Shown here in pieces: positions 1 to 6,481 of a stretch of 10,185 bases of DNA; the first letter of the stretch is position 1; each line of letters begins with the position of its first letter. This stretch comes from DAOTTW01 sp034437615 (GTDB taxonomy: Bacteria > Chloroflexota > Anaerolineae > Aggregatilineales > Phototrophicaceae): positions 1 through 10,185 of the forward strand of contig DAOTTW010000182.1 of NCBI GenBank assembly GCA_034437615.1, in the 5' to 3' direction. Position numbers and translations under genes: made by a program. The notes under the pieces were generated by a model. It saw only the letters and a list, made by a program, of their open reading frames with translations, was not told the origin of the DNA and ran no database searches.

Positions 1-199
1 CTATGAGATCGACGCCGAAGCGCAACGCCTGCTGTACTGGCATGAACGCGCAGGCGTCCCGCACACTGTACGTATCATCCCGACGCAACCGCGTGCTTAT
101 CAGCCGCAGCCCATGCCCATCTGGTTACGCCTGCTGCTGATTTTACTGGGCGTGTTGCTGCTGCGGGCGCTCTTGCGCCGTTCAGGTGGGCGCGGTTAG
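1..199 (+). CDS. C-terminal end of a membrane-anchored protein (partial)
   Basis: An open frame enters from the left edge (first full codon at base 2) and ends at TAG 197-199, giving about 65 residues. The visible part has a short soluble stretch with a charged start (YEIDAEAQRLLYWHERAG), a proline-rich spacer (QPQPMPIW), then one strongly hydrophobic segment of about 20 residues rich in Leu (LRLLLILLGVLLLRALL) and a basic tail (RRSGGRG). This is the pattern of a single C-terminal membrane anchor with a positive cytoplasmic end. Codon use resembles the genes that follow. The family cannot be named from this fragment. The next gene starts 57 bases downstream on the same strand, so co-transcription is possible. 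Confidence 0.7.
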   Translation, partial: YEIDAEAQRLLYWHERAGVPHTVRIIPTQPRAYQPQPMPIWLRLLLILLGVLLLRALLRRSGGRG

Positions 200-256
200 C
201 AATTCGTAATTCACCGCTGCCACAATCAGCGCGGGATTCACCACACACGAAAGGCC

Positions 257-1624
257 ATGTCTATGCAACGGACCGCTGTAACTATCAAACAAACACCTAT
301 CACAGCCGTGTGGCAACGGTTATTGATTGTATGCGCCCTGTTCTCGGCGCTGCCGACGCCTGCACTCGCACAGGACGCACACGATCAAACAGAAAGCAGC
401 GCGACCATGCCCGCACACAGCTACACCTATCATCAGGCCAGCGGCAACCGCTTTGTGCAAGGCGCTGGCCGCTTCCCCGATGTGCAAGCGCTGGATTTTC
501 AGCTCGACATCACGCCCGATTGGGTGCTGCTGTATGAGCGTGATAACACACTGGAAGTCCAGGTCACGGAATTACAAACGGGCCTGACGCAGAGCTTCCG
601 GCAGACAGATCGCAACCTGACATTTGAGATCAGCGCTGGCCCCCAAGCCCTGTATCCGGCGCAAGCTGTGCCCCTGGTCGTGAATCCAGCGGATGCAGCG
701 CCAGCCCCCGAACTGGGGTCGTCGCTTTCGCATCCGGTGCCGATAGCGGCTGATGATGATACAGCGCAGTATGTGTATGTGGCCGATGACGGCGCGCTGG
801 TGCTGTGGCGCGATGGTGGCGATATAAACCGCCTGCTGCTGAACGTGCAGCCTGATGCGCGTCTGGTGGTCAACGATCACGGGCAGATTGCGCTTTATGC
901 TGACGCCACGAATCAGCGCTACGTACACGCCATCATGGGCGACGACCTCGAAGGGGCTGCGCTGGTGGTGCTGGAAGTGGTCGATAAGGCGCTGGTGGCT
1001 GTGGCCCGTGTGGATTTGCCCGGTGATAGCATTTATGAGGGTTTAGCGCCGCTGTGGGCCGATATTGACGGTGACGGTGTGCAGGATGTAGTGACGACAG
1101 TGGCCAATCGGCGCGGTGGGGCGCAGGTGCGTGCCTACCTGTTTGATGGCCAGCAATTCACCCGCGAAGTTGACGGTCCGGCCATTGGGCAGGGCTTCCG
1201 CTGGCGGCATCAACTGGCCTGGGGCGCGTTTGGCACGGATGGCGAAAACGAACTGGTTGAAGTGCTGACGCCGCATATCGGGGGCGTGGTCGGCTTCTAT
1301 CGCTACACGGGTGATGCGCTGCAAATCGTCGCACGCGCACCGGGCTACACCTCGCACATCATCAATTCGCGTAATCTGGATATGGCCGTCGCTGCTGATT
1401 TTAACGGCGATGGCACACCCGAACTCGCCGTCCCGACGCAGGACCGCAGGCGCGTGGTCGGCTTGCAGCGCGTGCCGGATGGCGTGCGTGAGGTGTGGTC
1501 ATTGTCTGTTGGGTCTGGCCGCGTTATCAGCAACTTAAGTGCGCTGGCATTAACGGATGGTGGTCTCGCGCTGGCAATCGGCACAGATGATAATCGTCTG
1601 CGTGTGTGGGTGCCCCGCTCATGA
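257..1624 (+). CDS. Secreted FG-GAP/VCBS-like repeat protein
   Basis: A 455-residue exported protein. Residues 1-38 look like a Sec signal peptide: basic n-region, hydrophobic core (RLLIVCALFSAL), and an ALA-Q cleavage site at 36-39. The mature part has beta-propeller-like blades with Asp-rich, calcium-binding-type loops: DIDGDGVQD at 269-277 and DFNGDGTPE at 381-389, plus a degenerate one (AFGTDGENE, 324-332). These are typical of FG-GAP/VCBS repeats, which form integrin-like propellers used in extracellular binding. No enzyme motif is visible, and the first 160 mature residues match nothing I recognise. Start choice: ATG 257 is the longest frame, but the purine stretch GAAAGG (249-254) sits only two bases before it and eight bases before ATG 263, so translation may begin at 263. 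The M42 gene follows after 53 bases on the same strand. Exact ligand unknown. Confidence 0.82.
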   Translation: MSMQRTAVTIKQTPITAVWQRLLIVCALFSALPTPALAQDAHDQTESSATMPAHSYTYHQASGNRFVQGAGRFPDVQALDFQLDITPDWVLLYERDNTLEVQVTELQTGLTQSFRQTDRNLTFEISAGPQALYPAQAVPLVVNPADAAPAPELGSSLSHPVPIAADDDTAQYVYVADDGALVLWRDGGDINRLLLNVQPDARLVVNDHGQIALYADATNQRYVHAIMGDDLEGAALVVLEVVDKALVAVARVDLPGDSIYEGLAPLWADIDGDGVQDVVTTVANRRGGAQVRAYLFDGQQFTREVDGPAIGQGFRWRHQLAWGAFGTDGENELVEVLTPHIGGVVGFYRYTGDALQIVARAPGYTSHIINSRNLDMAVAADFNGDGTPELAVPTQDRRRVVGLQRVPDGVREVWSLSVGSGRVISNLSALALTDGGLALAIGTDDNRLRVWVPRS

Positions 1625-1677
1625 TACAATCCAGACATGATATATAGCACACGACACGCACAAGGTAGGATTGCAGC

Positions 1678-2742
1678 ATGACTGAACTGAACATCAACGT
1701 GCAGGCCATGACCGATTTTCTGCTGGGCCTGCTGGATACCCCCAGCCCGACCGGGTATCACCCGGAGGCCATCGCCTATACGCGCAAAGCCTTTGAAGGA
1801 CTCGGCATCAGTGAATTAACGCTGGCAGAGACGAAAAAAGGCGCACTGCTGATGACGTGGCGCGGCGATAGCGACGAAGCCCCCGTCGGCTTGACAGCGC
1901 ATATCGACACGCTGGGCTTCATGGTCAAGCAGATTATGGGCGACGGGCTGCTGAAGCTCAGCCCGCTAGGGGGCATCCTGTGGGCTGGGACCGAATTTGA
2001 GAACTGCACAGTGCGCACGCACGACGACCAGCGCTACCGGGGCAACATCATCCTGAACGACCCCAGCGTACACGTAAACCCCAACGCCAGCAGCGAAAAG
2101 CGCAACGGCGACACGATGCGTTTGCGGCTGGATGCGAAGGTCAGCAACGCCGACGACGTGCGTGCGCTCGGCATTGAGGTCGGGGATTTCGTGTTTCTCG
2201 ATCCACGCGCAGAAGTGACCGAAAGCGGCTATATTCGTTCGCGCTTCTTGGATGATAAGGCGAGTGTGGCCTGCATCTACGGTGCGCTGCAAGCGCTAAA
2301 AGACGCTGGCAAACGCCCGGCGCAGGATACCGCTATTATCATCAGCAACTATGAGGAGGTCGGGCACGGTGCAGCAGCCGGTTGGCCGCTTGAATTGTGC
2401 GAATTGGTGACGATTGACATGGGCGCGATTGGCAACGGGCAGAACGGCGACGAGTATTCGGTGTCTATCTGCGTTAAGGATGGCGGCGGCCCCTATCACT
2501 TCGATGTGAATAACAAGCTGCGTCGTCTGGTAACTGAGCATAACATCCAGCACAAAATCGACATCTACGTGTATTACGCCTCCGATGGCACGGCGTTCTG
2601 GCGTGCGGGTGGTGATGCAAAGGTCGGCTTGATCGGGCCGGGTGTCGCGGCATCACATGGTTACGAGCGCACCCATCAGGACAGTTTGCTGCATAGCGCC
2701 CACCTGATCGCCCGCTATTTGCTGGATAATGAACCTGCATAA
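1678..2742 (+). CDS. M42 family metallopeptidase (glutamyl-aminopeptidase type)
   Basis: A 354-residue di-metal aminopeptidase of family M42, close to the family's usual length. Visible landmarks in order: substrate-side motif SPTGY (23-27), AHIDTLG with metal ligand H75 and D77, RFLDDKAS with the bridging Asp near 192, SNYEEVGHG with the catalytic and metal Glu pair E226/E227, TIDMGA with D247, and ASHGYERTH with H333 as the last ligand. The full set is present, so it should be active. The ASHGYERTH ending and the YYASDGTA segment resemble the M42 subgroup found beside N-acetylglutaminylglutamine amide (NAGGN) osmoprotectant genes; this is recalled from family knowledge, and the partner genes asnO and ngg are absent here. 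Cytoplasmic; no signal peptide. ATG 1678 is well supported by AAGGTAGGA (1662-1670), seven bases upstream. It may be co-transcribed with the preceding secreted protein gene. Confidence 0.92.
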   Translation: MTELNINVQAMTDFLLGLLDTPSPTGYHPEAIAYTRKAFEGLGISELTLAETKKGALLMTWRGDSDEAPVGLTAHIDTLGFMVKQIMGDGLLKLSPLGGILWAGTEFENCTVRTHDDQRYRGNIILNDPSVHVNPNASSEKRNGDTMRLRLDAKVSNADDVRALGIEVGDFVFLDPRAEVTESGYIRSRFLDDKASVACIYGALQALKDAGKRPAQDTAIIISNYEEVGHGAAAGWPLELCELVTIDMGAIGNGQNGDEYSVSICVKDGGGPYHFDVNNKLRRLVTEHNIQHKIDIYVYYASDGTAFWRAGGDAKVGLIGPGVAASHGYERTHQDSLLHSAHLIARYLLDNEPA

Positions 2743-2813
2743 GCAGCATTTCACCCTAACAATGTAAGCGCCGAATGTTGTATGTTTTGGGCACACTGAT
2801 TTTTTGCAAAAGA

Positions 2814-2853
2814 CCTAAAACCCTAGAGACCTAAAACCCTAAGACCCTAAAAA
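2814..2853 (+). repeat. Five-copy 8-bp tandem repeat (CCTAAAAC type) before etfB
   Basis: The tetramer CCTA recurs at 2814, 2822, 2830, 2838 and 2846, an exact 8-bp period. The units are CCTAAAAC, CCTAGAGA, CCTAAAAC, CCTAAGAC and CCTAAAAA. Units one and three are identical, so a 16-bp higher-order unit is also visible. The array ends one base before the etfB ribosome binding site (GGAGA, 2855-2859), in an otherwise ordinary intergenic gap. It could be a slippage-prone simple repeat, a DNA operator array, or an unstructured mRNA leader; the sequence alone does not decide. Confidence 0.85.
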
Positions 2854-2868
2854 TGGAGAATCTTCACC

Positions 2869-3651
2869 GTGCAAATTGTAACCTTTACCCGCAGCACGCC
2901 GGACACGGCGGCGAAAGTCGAAGTGGACGCAAACGGCGCGGTCACCTGGGGTAACGCTGAGCTAGTCGTGAATCCCTGGGATGAATACGCGCTGGAAGAA
3001 GCCATTCAGCAGGCCAAAAACACGGGCGGCAAAGCCATCGTCATCGCTATCGGGCCGGAGATGCACAACGAAGCGCTGAAACATGCGCTGGCGATGGGCC
3101 TGAACGATGCAGCCCGTGTCTGGCAGGATGGCCTGAACGTAACCGACGCGCTGACCTGGGCGAAGCTGGCAACGGGCGCTGTGCAGCAGGTCGCAGGGGC
3201 GCAACTGGTGATTTTTGGCAAGGAAAGCGTGGATGTCGGCACCGACCAGCACACCTACATGACCGCACGCAAACTGGGCTGGACCATGCTTAGCTACGTG
3301 TCGAAAATCCTGGCAGTAGACGAGGCTGGCGGCACCATCAAAGTCGAAAAGACCTATGAGCAGGGCAAGCAAATCGTCACTGCCCGGCTACCTGCCGTGA
3401 TTAGCGTGATGAAGGGCATCAACGAGCCACGCTACCCGTCCTTTATCGGCATCCGCAAAGCGAGCAAGGCCAAAATCCCTGAATGGAGCGCCGCCGATTT
3501 AGGTGTGGACCTGCCCGCGAACGCAACCAGCAACGACGGTTATCAGAACCCACCTGTGCGCGAGGTCAAAACCGAGATGATCGACGGTGAGAGCGCCGAG
3601 GAGAAAGCCGCCGCGTTGCTGGCCAAATTAGCCGAGGAAAAAATGCTGTAA
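2869..3651 (+). CDS. etfB: Electron transfer flavoprotein subunit beta
   Basis: A 260-residue EtfB, the usual length. With EtfA it forms the soluble heterodimer that accepts electrons from flavin dehydrogenases such as acyl-CoA dehydrogenases and passes them to a quinone oxidoreductase. Landmarks: NPWDEYALEEA (35-45), the nucleotide-side segment AMGLNDAARVW (75-85), and the EtfB signature region at 159-192 containing LPAVISV and NEPRYPS. The loop usually written as G.QA.D.D..Q is here GKESVDVGTDQH (117-128), a clear variant. The tail after about 205 is acidic and alanine-rich, as in other family members. The start is GTG 2869, backed by GGAGA (2855-2859). The stop TAA (3649-3651) coincides with the first bases of a repeat element that fills most of the gap to etfA. 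Whether this ETF is a simple carrier or an electron-bifurcating type cannot be decided here. Confidence 0.95.
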   Translation: MQIVTFTRSTPDTAAKVEVDANGAVTWGNAELVVNPWDEYALEEAIQQAKNTGGKAIVIAIGPEMHNEALKHALAMGLNDAARVWQDGLNVTDALTWAKLATGAVQQVAGAQLVIFGKESVDVGTDQHTYMTARKLGWTMLSYVSKILAVDEAGGTIKVEKTYEQGKQIVTARLPAVISVMKGINEPRYPSFIGIRKASKAKIPEWSAADLGVDLPANATSNDGYQNPPVREVKTEMIDGESAEEKAAALLAKLAEEKML

Positions 3652-3753
3652 GGCCATCCCAACAAAATAATGGACACGGCAAGCCGTGTCCCTACGAACG
3701 ATGCCCTGTAGGGACACCCTTCTGGGTGTCCGAGCGGCGTCAGCCGCATTGCC
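3649..3753 (+). repeat. Palindromic intergenic repeat, copy 1 (three hairpins)
   Basis: Lies between etfB and etfA and starts with the etfB stop codon (TAAGGCCATC). It holds three palindromes in a row: arms GGACACGGC/GCCGTGTCC with a 2-base loop (3672-3691), GGACACCC/GGGTGTCC with loop TTCT (3712-3731), and GCGGC/GCCGC with loop GTCA (3734-3747). It aligns along its whole length with the reverse complement of 7061-7177, with about eight substitutions and one 12-base gap, and shares an identical 34-base end (3720-3753) with 4916-4949. Unlike those two copies it is not followed by a T-tract. REP/MITE-like by structure; no transposase is visible. Confidence 0.85.
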
Positions 3754-3822
3754 TTCTGCGCGTCCGTTATACGAAATATGATTGTGATGTAAATTAGCTC
3801 GATAATAGATGAGGAATTAAAA

Positions 3823-4857
3823 ATGACTGCTGTTTACGTATGGATCGAGACATTTAACGGCAAGCCCGTATCAACAGCCTGGGAAGGGCTGGGTGCAGCG
3901 CGTCCGCTGGCGGATCAGTTCGGTGTGCCGCTGACCGCGCTGGTATTCGGTGAGAACGCCAGCGGCATCGCACAGACCGCAGGCCAATATGGAGCCGATG
4001 CCGCCCTGGTGTGCGAAGATAGCTCGCTGGCAGAGTTCCGTTTGGAGCCGTATGCAGCCCTGCTGAGCAAACTCGTGCAGGCTAACGCGCCCAGGCTCGT
4101 GCTGGCGGTTGGCAGCAATCGCGGGCGTGAATTGCTAGCTGCATCGGCTGCGGATACCGATAGCCCCATGCTGCCCGACGCCACCGACATCACGCTAAAT
4201 GCTGATGCGATCAAGGTCATGCGTCCGGCCTATGCAGGCAAGCTGCTGAACGAGATGTCGGCCAGCGCTGCGACGGTTTTCATCAGCACACGCGGGCGTG
4301 CCTTCGCGCCCCTGACCAAAAATGCCGACGCTAGCATTGACGTAGCGAGCGTCGAAGCCGCTATGGACGAGGACGCCATCAGCACGAAGGTCGAGGCGTT
4401 CGAGGCCGAGACGGATCAGGTCAGCCTGACGGACGCAGCGATTATCGTCAGTGGCGGGCGTGGCATGGCCAATAACCCGGCAGAGCCACCCACAGACGCC
4501 ACCGACCCGACCATCTGGAAGGCACAGCATGGGTTTGCGCATACGCTGCAACCGCTGGCCGATGCGCTAGGGGCTGCGTTGGGCGCAAGCCGCGCCGCTG
4601 TGGACGCTGGCTATATTGATTATGAGCATCAAGTGGGGCAAACGGGCAAGACGGTCAACCCGGATGTGTATATTGCGACGGGCATCAGCGGCGCGATTCA
4701 GCATCAGGCCGGGATGCGCAACAGCAAAATTATCGTGGCCATCAACAAAGACCCCGATGCGCCGATTTTCAAGCTGGCGCGTTATGGCATCGTAGGCGAC
4801 CTGTACGACATCATTCCGGCGCTAACAGCAGCCATCAAGCAGCGCAATGGCTCCTAA
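3823..4857 (+). CDS. etfA: Electron transfer flavoprotein subunit alpha
   Basis: A 344-residue EtfA, the FAD-binding partner of EtfB. The C-terminal FAD domain is intact: VSGGRGM (209-215), GASRAAVDAGY (254-264), then the signature region 270-328 with QVGQTGKTVNPD, GISGAIQH, AINKDPDAPIF and YGIVGDL. The N-terminal half is the weakly conserved Rossmann-like domain with the segment AVGSNRGRELL (95-105). Between GGRGM and the conserved LADALGAA stretch (246-253) there is a longer loop (about 215-245, rich in Pro, Asp and Thr) than in typical EtfA, which explains the slightly greater length. ATG 3823 is supported by GAGGA (3811-3815). The gap from etfB is 171 bases, long for this operon, and contains a hairpin repeat. 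A weak promoter-like TATGAT at 3777-3782 could allow separate expression. A strong hairpin follows the stop codon at once. Confidence 0.95.
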   Translation: MTAVYVWIETFNGKPVSTAWEGLGAARPLADQFGVPLTALVFGENASGIAQTAGQYGADAALVCEDSSLAEFRLEPYAALLSKLVQANAPRLVLAVGSNRGRELLAASAADTDSPMLPDATDITLNADAIKVMRPAYAGKLLNEMSASAATVFISTRGRAFAPLTKNADASIDVASVEAAMDEDAISTKVEAFEAETDQVSLTDAAIIVSGGRGMANNPAEPPTDATDPTIWKAQHGFAHTLQPLADALGAALGASRAAVDAGYIDYEHQVGQTGKTVNPDVYIATGISGAIQHQAGMRNSKIIVAINKDPDAPIFKLARYGIVGDLYDIIPALTAAIKQRNGS

Positions 4858-4860
4858 CTT

Positions 4861-4900
4861 GCTGGGCTGTGTGTGGCAATTTGCAGGCACGCAGCCCAGC
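4861..4900 (+). terminator. Long hairpin after etfA
   Basis: Perfect 9-bp arms GCTGGGCTG (4861-4869) and CAGCCCAGC (4892-4900), extendable by about five more pairs including G-T wobbles, enclose an internal loop. It begins three bases after the etfA stop. No T-run follows directly (next bases GTCCACAG), so it may act as an mRNA 3'-end stabiliser or as an imperfect terminator. It faces the convergent GNAT gene and could serve both strands. Confidence 0.6.
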
Positions 4901-4905
4901 GTCCA

Positions 4906-4979
4906 CAGGGCATCGTTCTGGGTGTCCGAGCGGCGTCAGCCGCATTGCCGATGTTGCAAGGATTTGACTTGTTTTTTAG
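4906..4979 (+). repeat. Palindromic intergenic repeat, copy 2 (partial, rearranged)
   Basis: Bases 4916-4949 are identical to 3720-3753 of copy 1 and include the GCGGC/GCCGC hairpin (4930-4943). The first hairpin and the left arm of the second are missing. Instead, the preceding ten bases 4906-4915 (CAGGGCATCG) are the exact reverse complement of 3699-3708 of copy 1, as if the left part had been inverted. After a 20-base stretch not in copy 3, it shares CTTGTTTTTTAG (4968-4979) with copy 3, so a T-tract lies downstream in the etfA reading direction. Confidence 0.75.
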
Positions 4980-4990
4980 CTGGAAAAGTC

Positions 4991-6022
4991 TTACAGGGCG
5001 TAACGCATGTGCCATACCGTGCGCTTGACGCGAAAGCGATAGCCGCGCAGCAGCTCGCTAATCGGCTCGTCGTCCTGGGGATGCTCGATGCTCAGCGGCG
5101 TATGATGCAAGCGCCGCAGGACGTTGTTCAGCAGCGATTCCGCGTAATAAGTACCCTGTGCCGCGTCTGTCAGCAGCGTCATGCGCGTGCGCGATGAGCC
5201 GATGCCGCTTTCCAGCCACAACGAGGCCAGGATGCGCCGTTCGTCGTCGCTGCGGATAATCAAGCGCTCCACACCGCTGAAGGCGAACAGATCGCTGAGG
5301 TGCTGCCAGAGCGTGCGATGAAATAGTTCAGGGTGCAGGGGTTTCAGCCAGCCTACCCCGCCACGCTCAGCAGAGCGCACTTGCTGCGCCAGCGCATATT
5401 CAGCACGCCATTCGCTGCTGCGCCGCCGCGTGATAAACACATCGTCACGGTGCAGCGCTTGCGGCGCACCCACCAGGCTCGAACGGTCCCAGGTAGTGAA
5501 GGCACGCTCGCGTGCAAAGCCCAGCGCTTCATACAGGTTGATAGCCGCGTCGTTCTGATAATCCACCTGTAGGATCGCCTGCTTGCCGTCCTTGCGCCGG
5601 ATGCCGTCTAAGCTGGCTTGCATCAGGCGCTTGGCGATGCCGCGCCGCTGATAATCCGGGTGTACGCCCACATTAGCGACGATCCAGGCTTCGCCGCGTG
5701 AACCGGGCCAGCTTGCCGGATAAATCGACACATTGCCGACAAGCCGCCCATCTTCAATCCATACATAGCCCATGCTGATGCCCAGCGCCAGGTCGTTTAT
5801 GCGGCTGATGAAGCCCAGGCCAGCGCCCAGCTTGCTCAAATAGCGCATCTCACGGATGGCTTGCCGCCCGTTTTCGTCCATGCTCTCACGAAAGACCAGT
5901 TCAATCAGGTCGGCCAGCGGCCCCAGGTCTGTGCGTAGGTTTACCGGTCGGATGCCAGATGCTATGTGGGTTGTGTCGTCGGGGGGTGGGCTGACCGTGA
6001 TAATCACCGCGTAAACCTTCAC
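4991..6022 (-). CDS. GNAT family N-acetyltransferase with second C-terminal half-domain
   Basis: A 343-residue protein. The N-terminal GNAT fold spans about 24-180: the acetyl-CoA-binding motif A is VANVGVHPDYQRRGIA (115-130, with the Q-R-R-G-I-A loop), followed by motif B-like NDAAINLYEALGF (157-169). The usual GNAT is about 150-180 residues; the remaining 160 end in LLRGYRFRVKRTVWHMRY, which resembles the last strands of another GNAT fold without a clear CoA loop, suggesting a tandem GNAT with a degenerate second half (inference). The substrate cannot be told. The longest frame starts with GTG at 6020-6022, but GAAGG lies eight bases before another GTG at 6005-6007 (residue 6), which may be the real start. 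Convergent with etfA, divergent from the pilin gene. Cytoplasmic. Confidence 0.87.
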   Translation of the reverse strand: MKVYAVIITVSPPPDDTTHIASGIRPVNLRTDLGPLADLIELVFRESMDENGRQAIREMRYLSKLGAGLGFISRINDLALGISMGYVWIEDGRLVGNVSIYPASWPGSRGEAWIVANVGVHPDYQRRGIAKRLMQASLDGIRRKDGKQAILQVDYQNDAAINLYEALGFARERAFTTWDRSSLVGAPQALHRDDVFITRRRSSEWRAEYALAQQVRSAERGGVGWLKPLHPELFHRTLWQHLSDLFAFSGVERLIIRSDDERRILASLWLESGIGSSRTRMTLLTDAAQGTYYAESLLNNVLRRLHHTPLSIEHPQDDEPISELLRGYRFRVKRTVWHMRYAL

Positions 6023-6248
6023 TCACTCTCGTTCATCAATTGCATTTATGGGCTGCCGTCGGATGCACCACTTACCTGTATGGTAACGCCTGTACTAAAC
6101 CATGCTAAGCTGACCAGCACAATAAAAGCTTTACATCTAATGAGCGTGCGCTGTGTTACACTACGTAAGCAAGCAGCAGGACTTTTTTCTCATCCACCGA
6201 TTATAACTGCTTGCGCATGTGTAACAGCTTCATCGCAAAGGGTCATCT
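6023..6248. other. Divergent intergenic region between GNAT and pilin genes
   Basis: AT-richer than its surroundings, and it must hold promoters for both flanking genes. On the + strand the candidates are TACACT with a preceding TGT (6154-6162) and TATAAC (6202-6207), but neither has a well-spaced -35 box, so I do not call a specific promoter. A T-run lies at 6183-6188. No small gene or RNA is recognisable. Confidence 0.4.
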
Positions 6249-6422
6249 ATGTTGTATCATCCGCAATACCAACGTAAGCATGAGGTCGGTCAGGGGCTAG
6301 TGGAATACGCCCTGATTCTGATACTGGTGGCTGTAGTCGTAATCGCTATCCTCACGTTGTTGGGTCCAACGCTCGGCAACACCTTCTCGAATATCCTCAC
6401 GGCGATTGAACTACGTGGCTGA
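6249..6422 (+). CDS. Flp/Tad-type pilin, 57 residues
   Basis: A short gene of 57 codons (ATG 6249, TGA 6420-6422). The prepilin leader is MLYHPQYQRKHEVG, with cleavage expected between G14 and Q15. The mature pilin then begins QGLVEYALILI, with Glu at +5 followed by Tyr, the hallmark of Flp/Fap pilins (Glu-Tyr motif), and runs through a hydrophobic helix (ALILILVAVVVIAILTLL) into a short tail with GPTLGNTFSNI. The family builds thin adhesive pili assembled by the Tad secretion system after processing by a TadV-type peptidase. The ribosome binding site is AAAGGG (6237-6242), six bases before the ATG. No tad assembly genes are in the window, so it stands alone here, which is common for Flp pilins in Chloroflexota-like genomes. 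Upstream lies a 226-base divergent intergenic region. Confidence 0.9.
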   Translation: MLYHPQYQRKHEVGQGLVEYALILILVAVVVIAILTLLGPTLGNTFSNILTAIELRG

Positions 6423-6446
6423 GCGACCATTGGACCACGAACTGTA

Positions 6447-6468
6447 GGGACGTGCGATGGCGCGTCCC
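6447..6468. terminator. Hairpin at the pilin/metallopeptidase convergent junction
   Basis: Arms GGGACGTGC (6447-6455) and GCGCGTCCC (6460-6468) pair over nine positions with one G-T wobble around a GATG loop. It lies 24 bases after the pilin stop and 13 bases before the end of the convergent metallopeptidase gene. There is no long T-run. The preceding TGTAGGGAC resembles the TGTAGGGACAC segment of the three-hairpin repeat, so it may be a relative of that family. Confidence 0.5.
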
Positions 6469-6481
6469 GCCCTGCCTATTT

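Noticed and set aside
1625..1677. Possible promoter (TATATAG near 1640) before the M42 gene
   Set aside because: No -35 hexamer at suitable spacing; only a good ribosome binding site could be supported.
2811..2853. Telomere-like CCCTAAA repeats, suggesting a chromosome end or eukaryotic DNA
   Set aside because: The period is 8, not 7, the array is only five units long, and it lies between bacterial genes next to a Shine-Dalgarno site.
3672..3747. CRISPR-like repeat array
   Set aside because: The repeats are adjacent different palindromes without constant spacers; the other copies are kilobases away. This is a REP-like intergenic element.
3777..3787. Possible internal etfA promoter (TATGAT at 3777-3782)
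   Set aside because: The -35 candidate TTCTGC at 17-base spacing is weak, so it is mentioned only under etfA and not listed as a feature.
4847..5197. A 116-codon frame on the + strand starting inside the etfA end
   Set aside because: It reads through the hairpin, the palindromic repeat and the antisense of GNAT; the residues are typical of translated repeat and antisense DNA.
5966..6277. A 103-codon frame on the + strand between the GNAT and pilin genes
   Set aside because: It overlaps the start of the GNAT gene and the pilin gene in another frame, has no ribosome binding site of note, and its translation shows no domain. The pilin frame with its AAAGGG site explains the right part.
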